Source of the DNA: an uncultured Oscillospiraceae bacterium
GTDB taxonomy: Bacteria > Bacillota > Clostridia > Oscillospirales > Ruminococcaceae
DNA: 64,000 nucleotides
Reading direction: 5' to 3'
Assembly: GCA_900547455.1 (NCBI GenBank)
Contig: URGV01000002.1
Coordinates: 96,039-160,038 of the forward strand
Position numbers and translations under genes: made by a program. Within the stretch, counting starts at the first letter, position 1, and every line of letters starts with the position of its first letter. The notes under the pieces were generated by a model. That model was given only the letters and a program-made list of their open reading frames with translations. It had not been told where the DNA came from and did no database searches. Shown here piece by piece: positions 24,996 to 33,700 of the stretch.

Positions 24996-25710
24996 AAAAG
25001 TCCCTCCATTCGTCCGAATCGTCGATGCCGCCGTCCCCGACCACGTTGCCGTGGTTGATGGTGATGACCCGGCGGTTGAAGCGGGACACCAGCTCATGTT
25101 CGTGGGTGACCATGACGACGGTGGTGCCGCAGCGGTTGATCTCGTTGAGCAGCTCCACAATCTCAAAGGAAAGCTCCGGGTCGATGTTGCCGGTCGGCTC
25201 GTCCGCAATCAGCAGCGGAGGGTTGTTGACCAGCGCGCGGGCAAGCGCCACACGCTGCTGCTCGCCGCCGGAGAGCTGGTCAGGGTAGTTGCGCGCCTTG
25301 GCGGCAAGACCCACCAGGCCCAGCACATAGGGCACACGCTGGCGGATGGAACGGCTGGCCACGTTGGTCACCCGCAGGGCAAACGCCACATTGTCATAGA
25401 CGGTCATCTGCGGGATCAGGCGGAAATCCTGAAACACCACGCCCAGCGACCGCCGGAACTGCGGGATCTGACGCTTTTTGATCTTGTTAAGGTTGTAGCC
25501 GTTGACCTTAACGATTCCCTTGGTGGGGGTCTCCTCCCGCAAAATCAGCTTGATAAAGGTACTCTTGCCCGCACCGGACGGGCCAACAACAAAAACAAAC
25601 TCTCCCTTGTCCACCGACAGGCTGACATTGCTCAGCGCCCGGGTCCCATTTTCATAGACCTTGGAGACGTTAGTAAACTCAATCACCTGAACACCGCCTT
25701 TTATCTTCAT
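24985..25710 (-). CDS. ftsE: Cell division ATP-binding protein FtsE
   Basis: The ATPase of FtsEX, about 241 residues. Walker A (GPSGAGKST), Q-loop (LGVVFQDFRLIPQMTVYDNVAF), signature (QLSGGEQQRVALARA), Walker B (LLIADEPTGNIDP) and switch histidine (VVMVTHEHEL) are intact. The start is ambiguous. ATG at 25708-25710 has GGGGAG at 7 nt, while GTG at 25684-25686 gives the family-typical fMet-IEFTNVSKVYENG with a weaker AAGGCGG. Transcribed with ftsX and the M23 hydrolase from the promoter at 25789-25817. Confidence 0.95.
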   Translation of the reverse strand: MKIKGGVQVIEFTNVSKVYENGTRALSNVSLSVDKGEFVFVVGPSGAGKSTFIKLILREETPTKGIVKVNGYNLNKIKKRQIPQFRRSLGVVFQDFRLIPQMTVYDNVAFALRVTNVASRSIRQRVPYVLGLVGLAAKARNYPDQLSGGEQQRVALARALVNNPPLLIADEPTGNIDPELSFEIVELLNEINRCGTTVVMVTHEHELVSRFNRRVITINHGNVVGDGGIDDSDEWRDFYEG

Positions 25711-25788
25711 TCGTGCGCTCCCCTTTTGGGGACCACACGCTTTCTTTTTATGCAAATGACGACAGTTTTTTCCTGTTCAACATTCACA

Positions 25789-25817
25789 ATTATAATACAT
25801 TTTTCCTTTTCTCGCAA
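25789..25817 (-). promoter_or_regulatory. Promoter of ftsE-ftsX operon
   Basis: Minus-strand TTGCGA and TATAAT with a 17-bp spacer, about 80 bp upstream of the ftsE start. Confidence 0.75.
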
Positions 25818-25918
25818 CCGTTTCCTGTTTATTCCCACAACAGATTAAAAAAAGTTTACATTTTATAGCAGGGATCTGCAGGAAAAATTTACAGGAAATC
25901 TCTTTGTACGCCAAAAAA

Positions 25919-25943
25919 TACCCGGAGCTTTTGGCTCCGGGTA
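25919..25943 (-). terminator. Terminator of the CdaR-like regulator gene
   Basis: A stem of about 10 bp (TACCCGGAGC paired with GCTCCGGGTA, short T loop) followed on the minus strand by TATTTTTTGG. Confidence 0.9.
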
Positions 25944-25964
25944 ACATTTTGCCAAATTTTGCCG

Positions 25965-27050
25965 TTAATATTTGACCGGGTTTGCAGTCAGGTACTTCTT
26001 GACCATCAGCGCAACCTTGAAGACGATGGCGTGGTCAAACTCCCGCAGGTCCAGGCCGGTGAGCTTTTTGATCTTCTCCAGGCGGTAGACCAGGGTGTTT
26101 CGGTGAACGAACAGCTTGCGGGAGGTTTCCGAAACGTTCAGGTTGTTTTCAAAGAATTTCTGGATGGTGAACAGCGTCTCGTGGTCGAGGCTGTCGATCG
26201 AGCCCTTCTTAAAGACCTCCTTGAGGAACATCTCGCACAGGGTGGTCGGCAGCTGGTAGATCAGGCGGGCGATGCCGAGGTTGTTGTAGCTGACAATCGA
26301 CTTTTCGGTGTCGAACACCTTGCCGACCTCCAGCGAAACCTGGGCTTCCTTGAAGGACTTGGACAGCTCCTTGACGCCGGAGACGATGGTGCCGATGCCG
26401 ACGACGACGCGGGTGTAGAACTCGCTGCCCAGCGTGTCCACAATCGAGCGGGCCAGCTTTTCGATATCCTTGCTGTTGATACCGCTCTTGATCTCCTTGA
26501 CCAGGACAATGTCCTTCTCGCTGATGTTGAAGACAAAGTCCTTCTGCTTGTCCGGGAAGAGGTTCTGGATGACGTCGAAGGCGGAGATATCGTTGGCCGA
26601 AACGACACGGATGAGCAGGACGACGCGGTTGACGTCGGTGTTAAAGTGCAGTTCGCGCGCCTTGACATAGATATCGCCCGGCAGAATGTTTTCCAGAATG
26701 ACGTTTTTGATGAAGTTGTTGCGGTCATACTTTTCGTCGTAGTACTGCTTGATGCTGGCGAAGGAGATGGCCAGAATGTTGCAGAACTTGGCTGCGATCT
26801 CGTCGGTTCCCTCCACAAAGACCGCGTAATCCGGCTTGGGCCTGGTGCCGAACGGCTTGTAGGTGTAGCCGTCGCGGACAAAAATATCGGTGTTCTCGTT
26901 GAGGTCCAGCACCAGATATTCGTTGGTTTCGCCGATTCTGGTCAGGTCGCTGCAGGAGATGGTAACCGCGTAGCTGTCCACTACGCCGATGACACGGTCG
27001 ATGGAGTCCCGCATTTGATGAACGATCCCTTGAAATAATCTGTTAGACAT
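25965..27050 (-). CDS. CdaR/PucR-type transcriptional regulator
   Basis: The 361-residue protein ends in the PucR-type helix-turn-helix (about residues 290-355): FFENNLNVSETSRKLFVHRNTLVYRLEKIKKLTGLDL. The middle region (about 140-260) resembles the GGDEF-like domain of CdaR regulators, and the N-terminus (about 1-130) is probably a sensory domain of unknown ligand. Relatives control sugar-diacid, purine or amino-acid catabolism, but no catabolic operon is adjacent. GAGGGG lies upstream of the ATG. An inverted repeat in its 5' leader suggests autoregulation. Confidence 0.85.
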   Translation of the reverse strand: MSNRLFQGIVHQMRDSIDRVIGVVDSYAVTISCSDLTRIGETNEYLVLDLNENTDIFVRDGYTYKPFGTRPKPDYAVFVEGTDEIAAKFCNILAISFASIKQYYDEKYDRNNFIKNVILENILPGDIYVKARELHFNTDVNRVVLLIRVVSANDISAFDVIQNLFPDKQKDFVFNISEKDIVLVKEIKSGINSKDIEKLARSIVDTLGSEFYTRVVVGIGTIVSGVKELSKSFKEAQVSLEVGKVFDTEKSIVSYNNLGIARLIYQLPTTLCEMFLKEVFKKGSIDSLDHETLFTIQKFFENNLNVSETSRKLFVHRNTLVYRLEKIKKLTGLDLREFDHAIVFKVALMVKKYLTANPVKY

Positions 27051-27076
27051 TACATATCCCCTCTTCTATCCTGTTT

Positions 27077-27096
27077 AGCCAATGTTCCAATTGGCT
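27077..27096. promoter_or_regulatory. Inverted repeat in the leader of the CdaR-like gene
   Basis: Perfect 7-bp arms (AGCCAAT and ATTGGCT, 6-bp spacer) lie between the predicted transcription start and the ribosome binding site. An autoregulatory operator is the simplest reading. Confidence 0.5.
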
Positions 27097-27116
27097 CCGT
27101 TTACCTCGTTATTTAT

Positions 27117-27145
27117 AGTGTACATAATTTTTAATCAAAATGCAA
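27117..27145 (-). promoter_or_regulatory. Promoter of the CdaR-like regulator
   Basis: Minus-strand TTGCAT and TACACT are 17 bp apart. An overlapping TTGATT/TATAAA pair is an alternative. Confidence 0.55.
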
Positions 27146-27544
27146 TATAAAATCGCAGAAAAGTTGTGAAATTTCAATTATTTTTTTCGATAGGTCACCA
27201 AATAAGCCAAGAATCACCCGGTATTGGTGGAAAAAACTTGTGAAAATTGAACTTGTGGACCCTATACAAAGCCTTCGGCAAATTTGCGCGCCGCTTTGTA
27301 AGCCACAGCATACTTGCATAAAAAAAGCCGAAAAAAGCTGCTCTTTTATCTTTCTTACAAAATTAGGGATGAAAAAATCCCGCTCTTTGCTAAAATAGGC
27401 AAGCCTTTCTTTCATTGTGGCCAACATTTTTTTGCTTTTTTATTGAAATCCACCAACTCGGTATGCGCTCTCGCTGGCGCTGCCTTTGGGCTGTCCGGCC
27501 CGCTTTGGTATCTCTTTTGGCAAAGATGCCCATGAGGGCGCTTT
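27146..27544. other. AT-rich intergenic region, no gene supported
   Basis: About 400 bp between divergent genes. The open frames here have atypical composition (Phe/Lys/Cys-rich) and no ribosome binding sites. A GC-richer part at 27470-27547 ends in a small hairpin (GCCC-ATGA-GGGC) followed by a T-tract, so a small RNA is conceivable but unproven. Confidence 0.45.
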
Positions 27545-27573
27545 TTGCTTTTCAGCCAAAGCTGTGCTATACT
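27545..27573 (+). promoter_or_regulatory. Promoter of the gene at 27606
   Basis: TTGCTT and TATACT are separated by 17 bp, with AAGGAGG then 9 nt before the ATG. Confidence 0.7.
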
Positions 27574-27605
27574 CTTTGGTATCAGAAAAAAGGAGGCCGT
27601 CAACC

Positions 27606-28364
27606 ATGTCTTTGCTCATCCAGCCCGCGCGGCAGGAGGACTTTCTCTCCTGCCGGGAGCAGGTGTTTGAAAGAAACTTTCTGCAGCACGGCATCGGCTC
27701 GCTTGCGGAAAAGTCGCAGCACGCCATCCTCAAGAACTACTACTGCCCCAATCCCGCTGAGCAGGAGATCAACCTCGGGCCCTTTGTGGCGGACATCGCC
27801 AACCGGGAGGGCGTCACCGAGATCCAGACCAAGGGCTTTGGCAGCATGCGCAAAAAGCTGGGCTTCTTTTTGCAGCACTACCCGGTGCGGGTCATCTACC
27901 CTGCGGCTGCGGTCAAGTGGGTGGTGTGGGTGGACCCACAGACCGGCGAGACGGTCGCCCGAAACCGCTCCCCCAAAAAGACGGCAGCCTACGGCATCTT
28001 CCGGGAGCTGTACAGCGTGCTGGACCTGCTGTGGCCCGCCGGATTCTCGGTGACCATCGCGCTGCTGGAGTGTGAGGAGTACCGCCTGCTCAACGGCAGG
28101 GGGCCTGCGCACAAAAAGGGCGCGCAGCGGCTGGAGCTGATCCCCTCGGCAATGCTGGGGGAAATCGTGCTGCATACGCCGCGCGACCTGCTGCAGTTTT
28201 TGCCGGACGGCCTGCCCGAGCGCTTCACCAGCGGCGACCTGCAAAAATCCATCCGCCTGAACGCTCGAAGCATCTCCTACCTCATTCTGGTGCTGCGGCG
28301 GCTGGAGCTGATCGAGCAGGTGGGCAAGCAGGAGCGCTTTCACCTCTATCAAATCAGAGCTTGA
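27606..28364 (+). CDS. Unknown protein with a possible PD-(D/E)XK nuclease-like core and C-terminal winged helix
   Basis: This 252-residue protein belongs to no family I can name. Residues 25-85 contain HAILKNYYCPNPAEQEI, FVADIANREG and TEIQTKGF followed by a Lys/Arg helix. Acidic D, then Q-x-K on the next strand, is the spacing of PD-(D/E)XK nuclease cores (Q replacing D/E is known). VRVIYPAAAVKWVVWVDPQTGE is the next beta unit. The C-terminal 60 residues (SGDLQKSIRLNARSISYLILVLRRLELIEQVGKQERFHLYQI) read as a winged helix. ATG at 27606 is 9 nt from AAGGAGG. Nuclease function is inference. Confidence 0.65.
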   Translation: MSLLIQPARQEDFLSCREQVFERNFLQHGIGSLAEKSQHAILKNYYCPNPAEQEINLGPFVADIANREGVTEIQTKGFGSMRKKLGFFLQHYPVRVIYPAAAVKWVVWVDPQTGETVARNRSPKKTAAYGIFRELYSVLDLLWPAGFSVTIALLECEEYRLLNGRGPAHKKGAQRLELIPSAMLGEIVLHTPRDLLQFLPDGLPERFTSGDLQKSIRLNARSISYLILVLRRLELIEQVGKQERFHLYQIRA

Positions 28365-28369
28365 CCCCC

Positions 28370-28397
28370 TTGCATTCTGCGGCGGGCGCGGTATAAT
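28370..28397 (+). promoter_or_regulatory. Promoter of the aminotransferase gene
   Basis: TTGCAT and TATAAT are separated by 16 bp immediately after the previous stop. A small leader hairpin (TTATCG...CGATAA, 28402-28421) follows. Confidence 0.75.
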
Positions 28398-28464
28398 AGG
28401 ATTATCGATTTGAAGCGATAAAGTATTTGTTGTCAGCAACTATCTTCTGTCAGGAGGAATCTTT

Positions 28465-29649
28465 ATGATCTCGCAAAAAATGCAGAGCCTTGTCCAAAAC
28501 AGCTCGGTCATCCGCGCCATGTTTGAGGAGGGCAACCGCCTTGCCAAGATATACGGCCCGGAAAATGTCTTTGATTTCAGCATCGGCAACCCCAGCGTCG
28601 CACCGCCGGAGCAGATTCGTCAGGCCATCATCGACATCGCCCAGGAGGAAAACCCGCTGCAGCTGCACGGCTACATGAACAATTCCGGCTATGAGGAGGT
28701 GCGTGGGGCGATCGCCGGGCACCTGAACGCCCAGCACGGCTGTGCACTCTCCTGCCGGGACATCGTGATGACCTGCGGCGCGGCGGGCGGGCTCAACGTC
28801 ATCCTCAAGACGCTGCTCAACCCAGGCGACGAGGTGATTGTGCTGGCCCCCTTCTTCAGCGAATACGCCAACTACATCGCCAACTACGACGGCAGGATGG
28901 TGGTGGTCAGCACCGACCCGGACACCTTCCAGCCTGATTTAAACCGTCTGGAAGCGGCCATCACCGCCAGGACCAAAGCCGTCATCCTCAACACCCCGAA
29001 CAATCCGACCGGCGTCATCTATTCAGCTGAAACCCTCTCGGAGATGGCGGCGCTGTTTGCCCACAAGGAGCAGCAGTTTAACAGCAGCATCTATGTCATC
29101 TCGGACGAGCCGTACCGCGAGATTGTCTATGACGGGGCGCAGGTGCCGTTTGTGCTGGACTTTTTCCGCAACGGCTTCATCGGCTATTCCTACAGCAAAT
29201 CGCTCTCGCTGCCGGGCGAGCGCATCGGCTACATCGCGGTCAACAACCGCATGGACGACTACGAGGACATCCTCTCCTCGCTGAATGTGGCCACCCGCAT
29301 CCTGGGCTTTGTCAACGCGCCGTCGCTGTTCCAGAAGGTCATCGCGCGCACACTGGGGGCCGAGGTGGACGTCCAGATCTACCGCGAGAACCGCGACCTG
29401 ATCTACAACCATCTGACCAAGCTCGGCTTCTCCTGCGTCAAGCCGCAGGGAGCGTTTTATCTGTTCCCGAAGTCCCCGATCGCCGACGAGAAGGCCTTCT
29501 GCGAGGCGGCGAAGAAGCACAACATCCTGCTGGTGCCGGGGTCGTCCTTTGCCGGGCCGGGGCATTTCCGGCTGTCCTACTGCGTTTCCAAGGAGCAGAT
29601 TCTGCGGTCGATGCCGGCGTTTACTGCGTTGGCGGAGGAGGTTTTTTAA
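28465..29649 (+). CDS. Class I/II PLP-dependent aminotransferase (aspartate aminotransferase-like)
   Basis: A 394-residue fold-type I aminotransferase. FDFSIGNPSVAPPEQIR, the NTPNNPTGVIY loop, VISDEPYREIVYDG and the Schiff-base lysine in YSYSKSLSLPGERIGYIAV are all in place, as is the substrate-carboxylate Arg in FRLSYCV. It probably transfers amino groups between 2-oxoglutarate and aspartate, alanine or aromatic residues; specificity cannot be read. AGGAGG precedes the ATG. It is monocistronic and ends at a composite repeat with a terminator-like hairpin. Confidence 0.9.
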   Translation: MISQKMQSLVQNSSVIRAMFEEGNRLAKIYGPENVFDFSIGNPSVAPPEQIRQAIIDIAQEENPLQLHGYMNNSGYEEVRGAIAGHLNAQHGCALSCRDIVMTCGAAGGLNVILKTLLNPGDEVIVLAPFFSEYANYIANYDGRMVVVSTDPDTFQPDLNRLEAAITARTKAVILNTPNNPTGVIYSAETLSEMAALFAHKEQQFNSSIYVISDEPYREIVYDGAQVPFVLDFFRNGFIGYSYSKSLSLPGERIGYIAVNNRMDDYEDILSSLNVATRILGFVNAPSLFQKVIARTLGAEVDVQIYRENRDLIYNHLTKLGFSCVKPQGAFYLFPKSPIADEKAFCEAAKKHNILLVPGSSFAGPGHFRLSYCVSKEQILRSMPAFTALAEEVF

Positions 29650-29930
29650 GATTTTTGGGGGCTGCGGGGCCCCCGGAGGGCTTTTGCGGGGCTGGTAGCC
29701 CCTGCGACCACCGATGCGAGGAGGGGCTGCGCCCCGTCCTCTGCACTCCTCCCCTTGGCGGGGCTTCCAGCCCCGTGCCCCGGGTGACTTTCTCCCCGAT
29801 GAGAAAGTCACCAAAGAATCTCCTAGAGGGGCACCCCTCTGGGTACTCCCCTTGGGGGGCATTATCATCCCCCCAGCAGCGCGCATGTATGCGCTTGCTG
29901 CTCCCCCCAGAAAGGGTTTCTACCACAGAA

Positions 29931-29974
29931 AAAGACCGATTTGCCACTTTGAGATTTTGGGCGAATCGGTCTTT
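29931..29974 (+). terminator. Terminator-like AGACCGATTT hairpin after the aminotransferase
   Basis: A 15-bp stem (AAAGACCGATTTGCC paired with GGCGAATCGGTCTTT, one G-U) followed by ATTTCT. The same hairpin family recurs at 51252-51306 and 52473-52512. Confidence 0.7.
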
Positions 29975-30199
29975 ATTTCTCCCCTCGTTTCTGCAGGGAA
30001 AATTTTTTGCTGTTAATCCGTGGCTCGGCAGGGTTTTGGTTGCACGTTTGGGTGCAACTTTTAGGGCGATTCGGGGTATAGATGAAGGGGATAGTAGCAA
30101 CGAAAGTGCAACCAAGTCGCTGCAAGCGACTCGGATTCGGAGATATTCGAAGATGTTTTTTGATTGTCGGACAAGCCGCAGCACCCAAAAAAAGAGGCT

Positions 30200-30359
30200 G
30201 GTTGCAGGTTGGTTGCAGGCAGGTTGCAGACCTGGTTGCAGCTGAAATGGCTTAGTTAAGCCGTTTTTAGGCTTAGTGCAACGAAAATAAGGTACTACTA
30301 TAAAAAGAGATTATATAATATATAGTAGTAGAGAAAGAAGTTTAAGGCTTCGTTGCACT
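30200..30359. repeat. Helically phased GGTTGCAG words beside a nested inverted repeat with an AT core
   Basis: GGTTGCAG begins at 30200, 30211, 30222 and 30234, an 11-12-bp period. It is followed by a hairpin with T-run (30249-30267), and then nested inverted repeats. The outer arms are AGTGCAACGAA (30275-30285) and TTCGTTGCACT (30349-30359). The inner arms are TACTACTATA (30293-30302) and TATAGTAGTA (30321-30330). Between them is the AT core with TATATAAT. The architecture resembles 51924-52097, where the repeated word differs. Confidence 0.7.
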
Positions 30360-30731
30360 GAATTGTGGAGCATCGATTGACGGTAATGTGAACTGCCCCC
30401 TAATCGGCCCGCTCTGCCGCGCCTTCCCCCGAGGATGCCGCAGACCCTGTACCCCCTCCACCAATACCGCTAGGGCAGAAGCCGGGGGATCAAAGGGGGC
30501 GAGGCCCCCTTCGCCGGAGGTCCAGGAACCAGGAGGTTCCTGGCGTATCTTTGCCTACTTTCTCTACGTGAGAAAGTAGGCCGGGGTTTGGAGCGGAGCG
30601 CCCAAAAGGTGGGTGCTGGGGCTACCGTCCCGCATAAAGTCACCCGGGGCGCGGGGCGGAGCGCCCGCATCGTGGGTGCAGGGGCTACCAGCCCCGCACA
30701 ACCTCCCGGGGTGAAGGGGCCGCAGCCCCTC

Positions 30732-33700
30732 CTAAAACAACGTCATCTGGCTGGACTCCGGCAGGTCCCCCAGCGCGCCAAACTCCTTGAGATTCTCCAC
30801 AATCGTCCGCGAAACCCCCGAGCGGGAAACAATCTCGTCCATCGAGATAAATTCCCCCTGCTGGGCAGCCTCGTACAGGCTGTTCGCCGCCGCGTCGCCG
30901 CAGCCCTTGAGCGAACAGAACGGCAGGCGAATCTTGCCGTCCTCGATCTGATACTTGGTCGCGTGGGAACGGTACAGGTCGATGGGCAAAAACTCGACGC
31001 CCCGGCACAGCGCCTCCAGCGCGATATGCAGGCACTCGGCGGTCTTTTTCTCCTTGTCGGTGGCGTCCAGGCCCTTGGAGCGCAGCTCCTTCATCCGCAG
31101 CTTGACCATCTCCTTGCCCTGAATGACGGTGGCCGCGTCAAAGTCCTCGCCCCGCACCGTGAAGTGCGCCGCGTAAAAGGCCAGCGGGTAGTGCAGCTTG
31201 TACCAGCACAGCCGGATGGCCGCGATGACATAGGCCGCCGCGTGCGCCTTGGGGAACATGTACTTGATCTTAAAGCAGGAGTCGATGTACCACTGCGGCA
31301 CGTCGTGCTCCTTCATCGCCTTGACGTGCTCCTCGGTGAGCTGTTTGGTCGCCTTGCCCTTGCGCACAATCTCCATAATCTTAAAGGACATCGACGGGTC
31401 CAGCCCATGGTAGATCAGGTACAGCATAATGCTGTCTCGGGTACCGATAACCTGGCTGATGTCGCAGGTGCCGCTTTTAATCAGGTCCTGCGCGTTGCCC
31501 AGCCACACGTCGGTGCCGTGGGAAAGGCCGGAAATCTGCAGCAGGTCGGAGAAGTTTTTCGGCTTACAGTCGAGCAGCATCTGCCGCACAAACGGCGTGC
31601 CCATCTCCGGGATGGCAAGGGTGCCGGTCTCGCACTCGATCTCCTCGGCGGTGACGCCCAGCACCTGAGGGGAGGTGAACAGCTTATAGATCAGCTCGTC
31701 GGAGGTGTCCGCGTCGGTGACCTTGGTGCCGGTCAGGTCCTCCATATACTTGTAGAGGGTCGGCACATCGTGTCCGAGAATGTCGAGCTTGAGAATGGTG
31801 TCGTGCAGCGAGTTAAAGTCGAAGTGGGTGGTGATGATGTCCGAGTTGACGTCGTCCGCCGGGTGCTGGATGGGGGTGAAGTCGAACACCTCATAGTCGT
31901 TTGGCACGACGACCATGCCGCCCGGGTGCTGTCCGGTCGAGCGCTTGACGCCGGTGCAGCCCTTGGAGAGGCGGTTTTCCTCCGCCTTATGTAAAGTCAT
32001 GCCGCGCTCGTTGAGGTAGTTTTTGACGTAGCCGTAGGCGGTCTTGTCGGCCAGTGCGCCGGTGGTGCCCGCCTTAAAGACGTGGCCCGCGCCGAACAGT
32101 TCCTCGGTGTATTTGTGGGCCTTGGACTGGTATTCGCCGGAGAAGTTCAGGTCGATATCCGGCGACTTGTCCCCGTGGAAGCCCAAAAAGGTCTCGAACG
32201 GGATGTCGTGCCCGTCGCGCAGGTAGGGCGTGCCGCAGTGCTCGCAGTTTTTGGGCGGCAGGTCAAAGCCGGAGCCGACCGAGCCGTCGGTGAAAAAGAT
32301 GGTGTGGTTGCACTTGGGGCAGCGGTAGTGCGGCGGCAACGGGTTTACCTCCGAGATGCCCGCCATGATGGCGACAAAGGAGGAGCCAACCGAGCCGCGC
32401 GAGCCGACCAGATAGCCGTCCGACTCGGACTTGGAGACCAGCTTCTGCGCGATGACATACAGCACCGCAAAGCCGTTGTGGATGATCGAGTCCAGCTCCT
32501 TGCTCAGACGCTTGGAGACGACGTCGGGAATCTTGCCCTCAAACTCGTACCAGTCCTTTGCCCGCTGCCAGACGCGCTGCTTGAGGTCCTCCTCCGCCCC
32601 GTCGATGGTCGGGGTGTAGGTGCCGTTCGGGAAGGGGCGCACCTCCTCGATCATGTCGGCGATGAGGTTGGTGTTGGTGACCACAATCTCATAGGCCTTC
32701 TCCGGCGGCAGGTAGGAAAATTCGTCCAGCATCTCCTGGGTGGTGTGGAAGTAAAGCGGGGGCTGGTCGTCCGCATCCTTAAAGCCCTGCCCTGCCATCA
32801 AAATGGCGCGGAAGATGGCGTCGTCCTTGTTCATAAAGTGGACGTCGCCGGTCGCCACCACCGGGATGCCGAGCTTGTCGCCCAGCTTGATGACCGTCCT
32901 GTTGAAATCCTGCAGCTCGGCGGTCGTCTTGACGGTGCCATTTTTCATCATGAAGGCGTTGTTGCCGATCGGCTGCACCTCCAGATAGTCGTAGAAGCTG
33001 GCGATGCGGGTAAGCTCCTGCCAGCTCTTGCCCGCCACAATGGCGCGGAACAGCTCGCCCGCCTCGCAGGCGCTGCCGACCAGCAGCCCTTCCCGGTGCT
33101 TGATCAGCTCGCTCTTGGGGATGAGCGGGTGCTTTTTAAAGTATTTGAGGTGGGACATCGACACCAGCTGGTAGAGGTTTTTGAGCCCCATCTGGTTTTT
33201 GACCAGCAGGATGAGATGATGCGATTTGAGCTGCCGCGGGTCTGCGCCAACGAGCGAAGTGTTGATCTTCTCGATGCAGTCGATGTGGTTTCTCTCCCGC
33301 ATATCCTGCATCATATGGATGAAGATTTTAGCCAGCGTCTCGGCATCGTCGCAGGCGCGGTGGTGGTGGAACTCGCCCACCTTCAGGTGTTCGGCCACCG
33401 TGTCCAGCTTGTGGTTCTTCAGCTCCTTATACAGCGACCGGGAGATGGTGACCGTGTCGATGTAGGTGTTGCGGAACGGCTTTTGCTGCCGCGCATAGGC
33501 CGCGCTCATAAACGAGCAGTCAAAGTCTGCGTTGTGCGCCACCAGCACGGCGTCCGGCGGGCAGAACTGCTCCCAGAGCTTGAGCGCTTCGGCCTCATCG
33601 GGGGCGTCCTTGACCATCGCATCGGTGATGCTGGTCAGCTGGGTGATCTTCTCCGGGATGTGGCGGCCGGGGTTGACAAAGATGTTAAAGACATCGACAA

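Larger units (their letters stand above)
29655..30731. repeat. Composite modular intergenic repeat, copy 1
   Basis: About 1.1 kb with no credible gene between convergent aminotransferase and polC genes. Modules shared with 52105-52833 include GTGACTTTC hairpin (29784-29811), GGGGGGCATTATCATCCCCCC-type block (about 29854-29875), AGACCGATTT hairpin (29931-29974), GCTGTTAATCCGTGGC (30009-30024), and a ~110-bp block at 30541-30653 that starts TGGCGTATCTTTGCC and contains a CCTACTTTCTC hairpin (30554-30580). Frames crossing it yield Pro/Gly/Arg-rich peptides typical of spurious translation. Confidence 0.75.

Noticed and set aside
27131..27427. Minus-strand 98-codon frame upstream of the CdaR-like gene
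   Set aside because: AT-rich intergenic sequence, Phe/Cys-rich peptide, no ribosome binding site, overlapping the regulator's promoter.
29655..30245. Plus-strand frame of ~196 codons in the composite repeat, similar in parts to a minus-strand frame at 52227-52592
   Set aside because: The shared peptide (DRFATL...NRS) comes from the AGACCGATTT hairpin module and appears whichever way the repeat is read. Pro/Arg/Gly-rich composition and no ribosome binding site.
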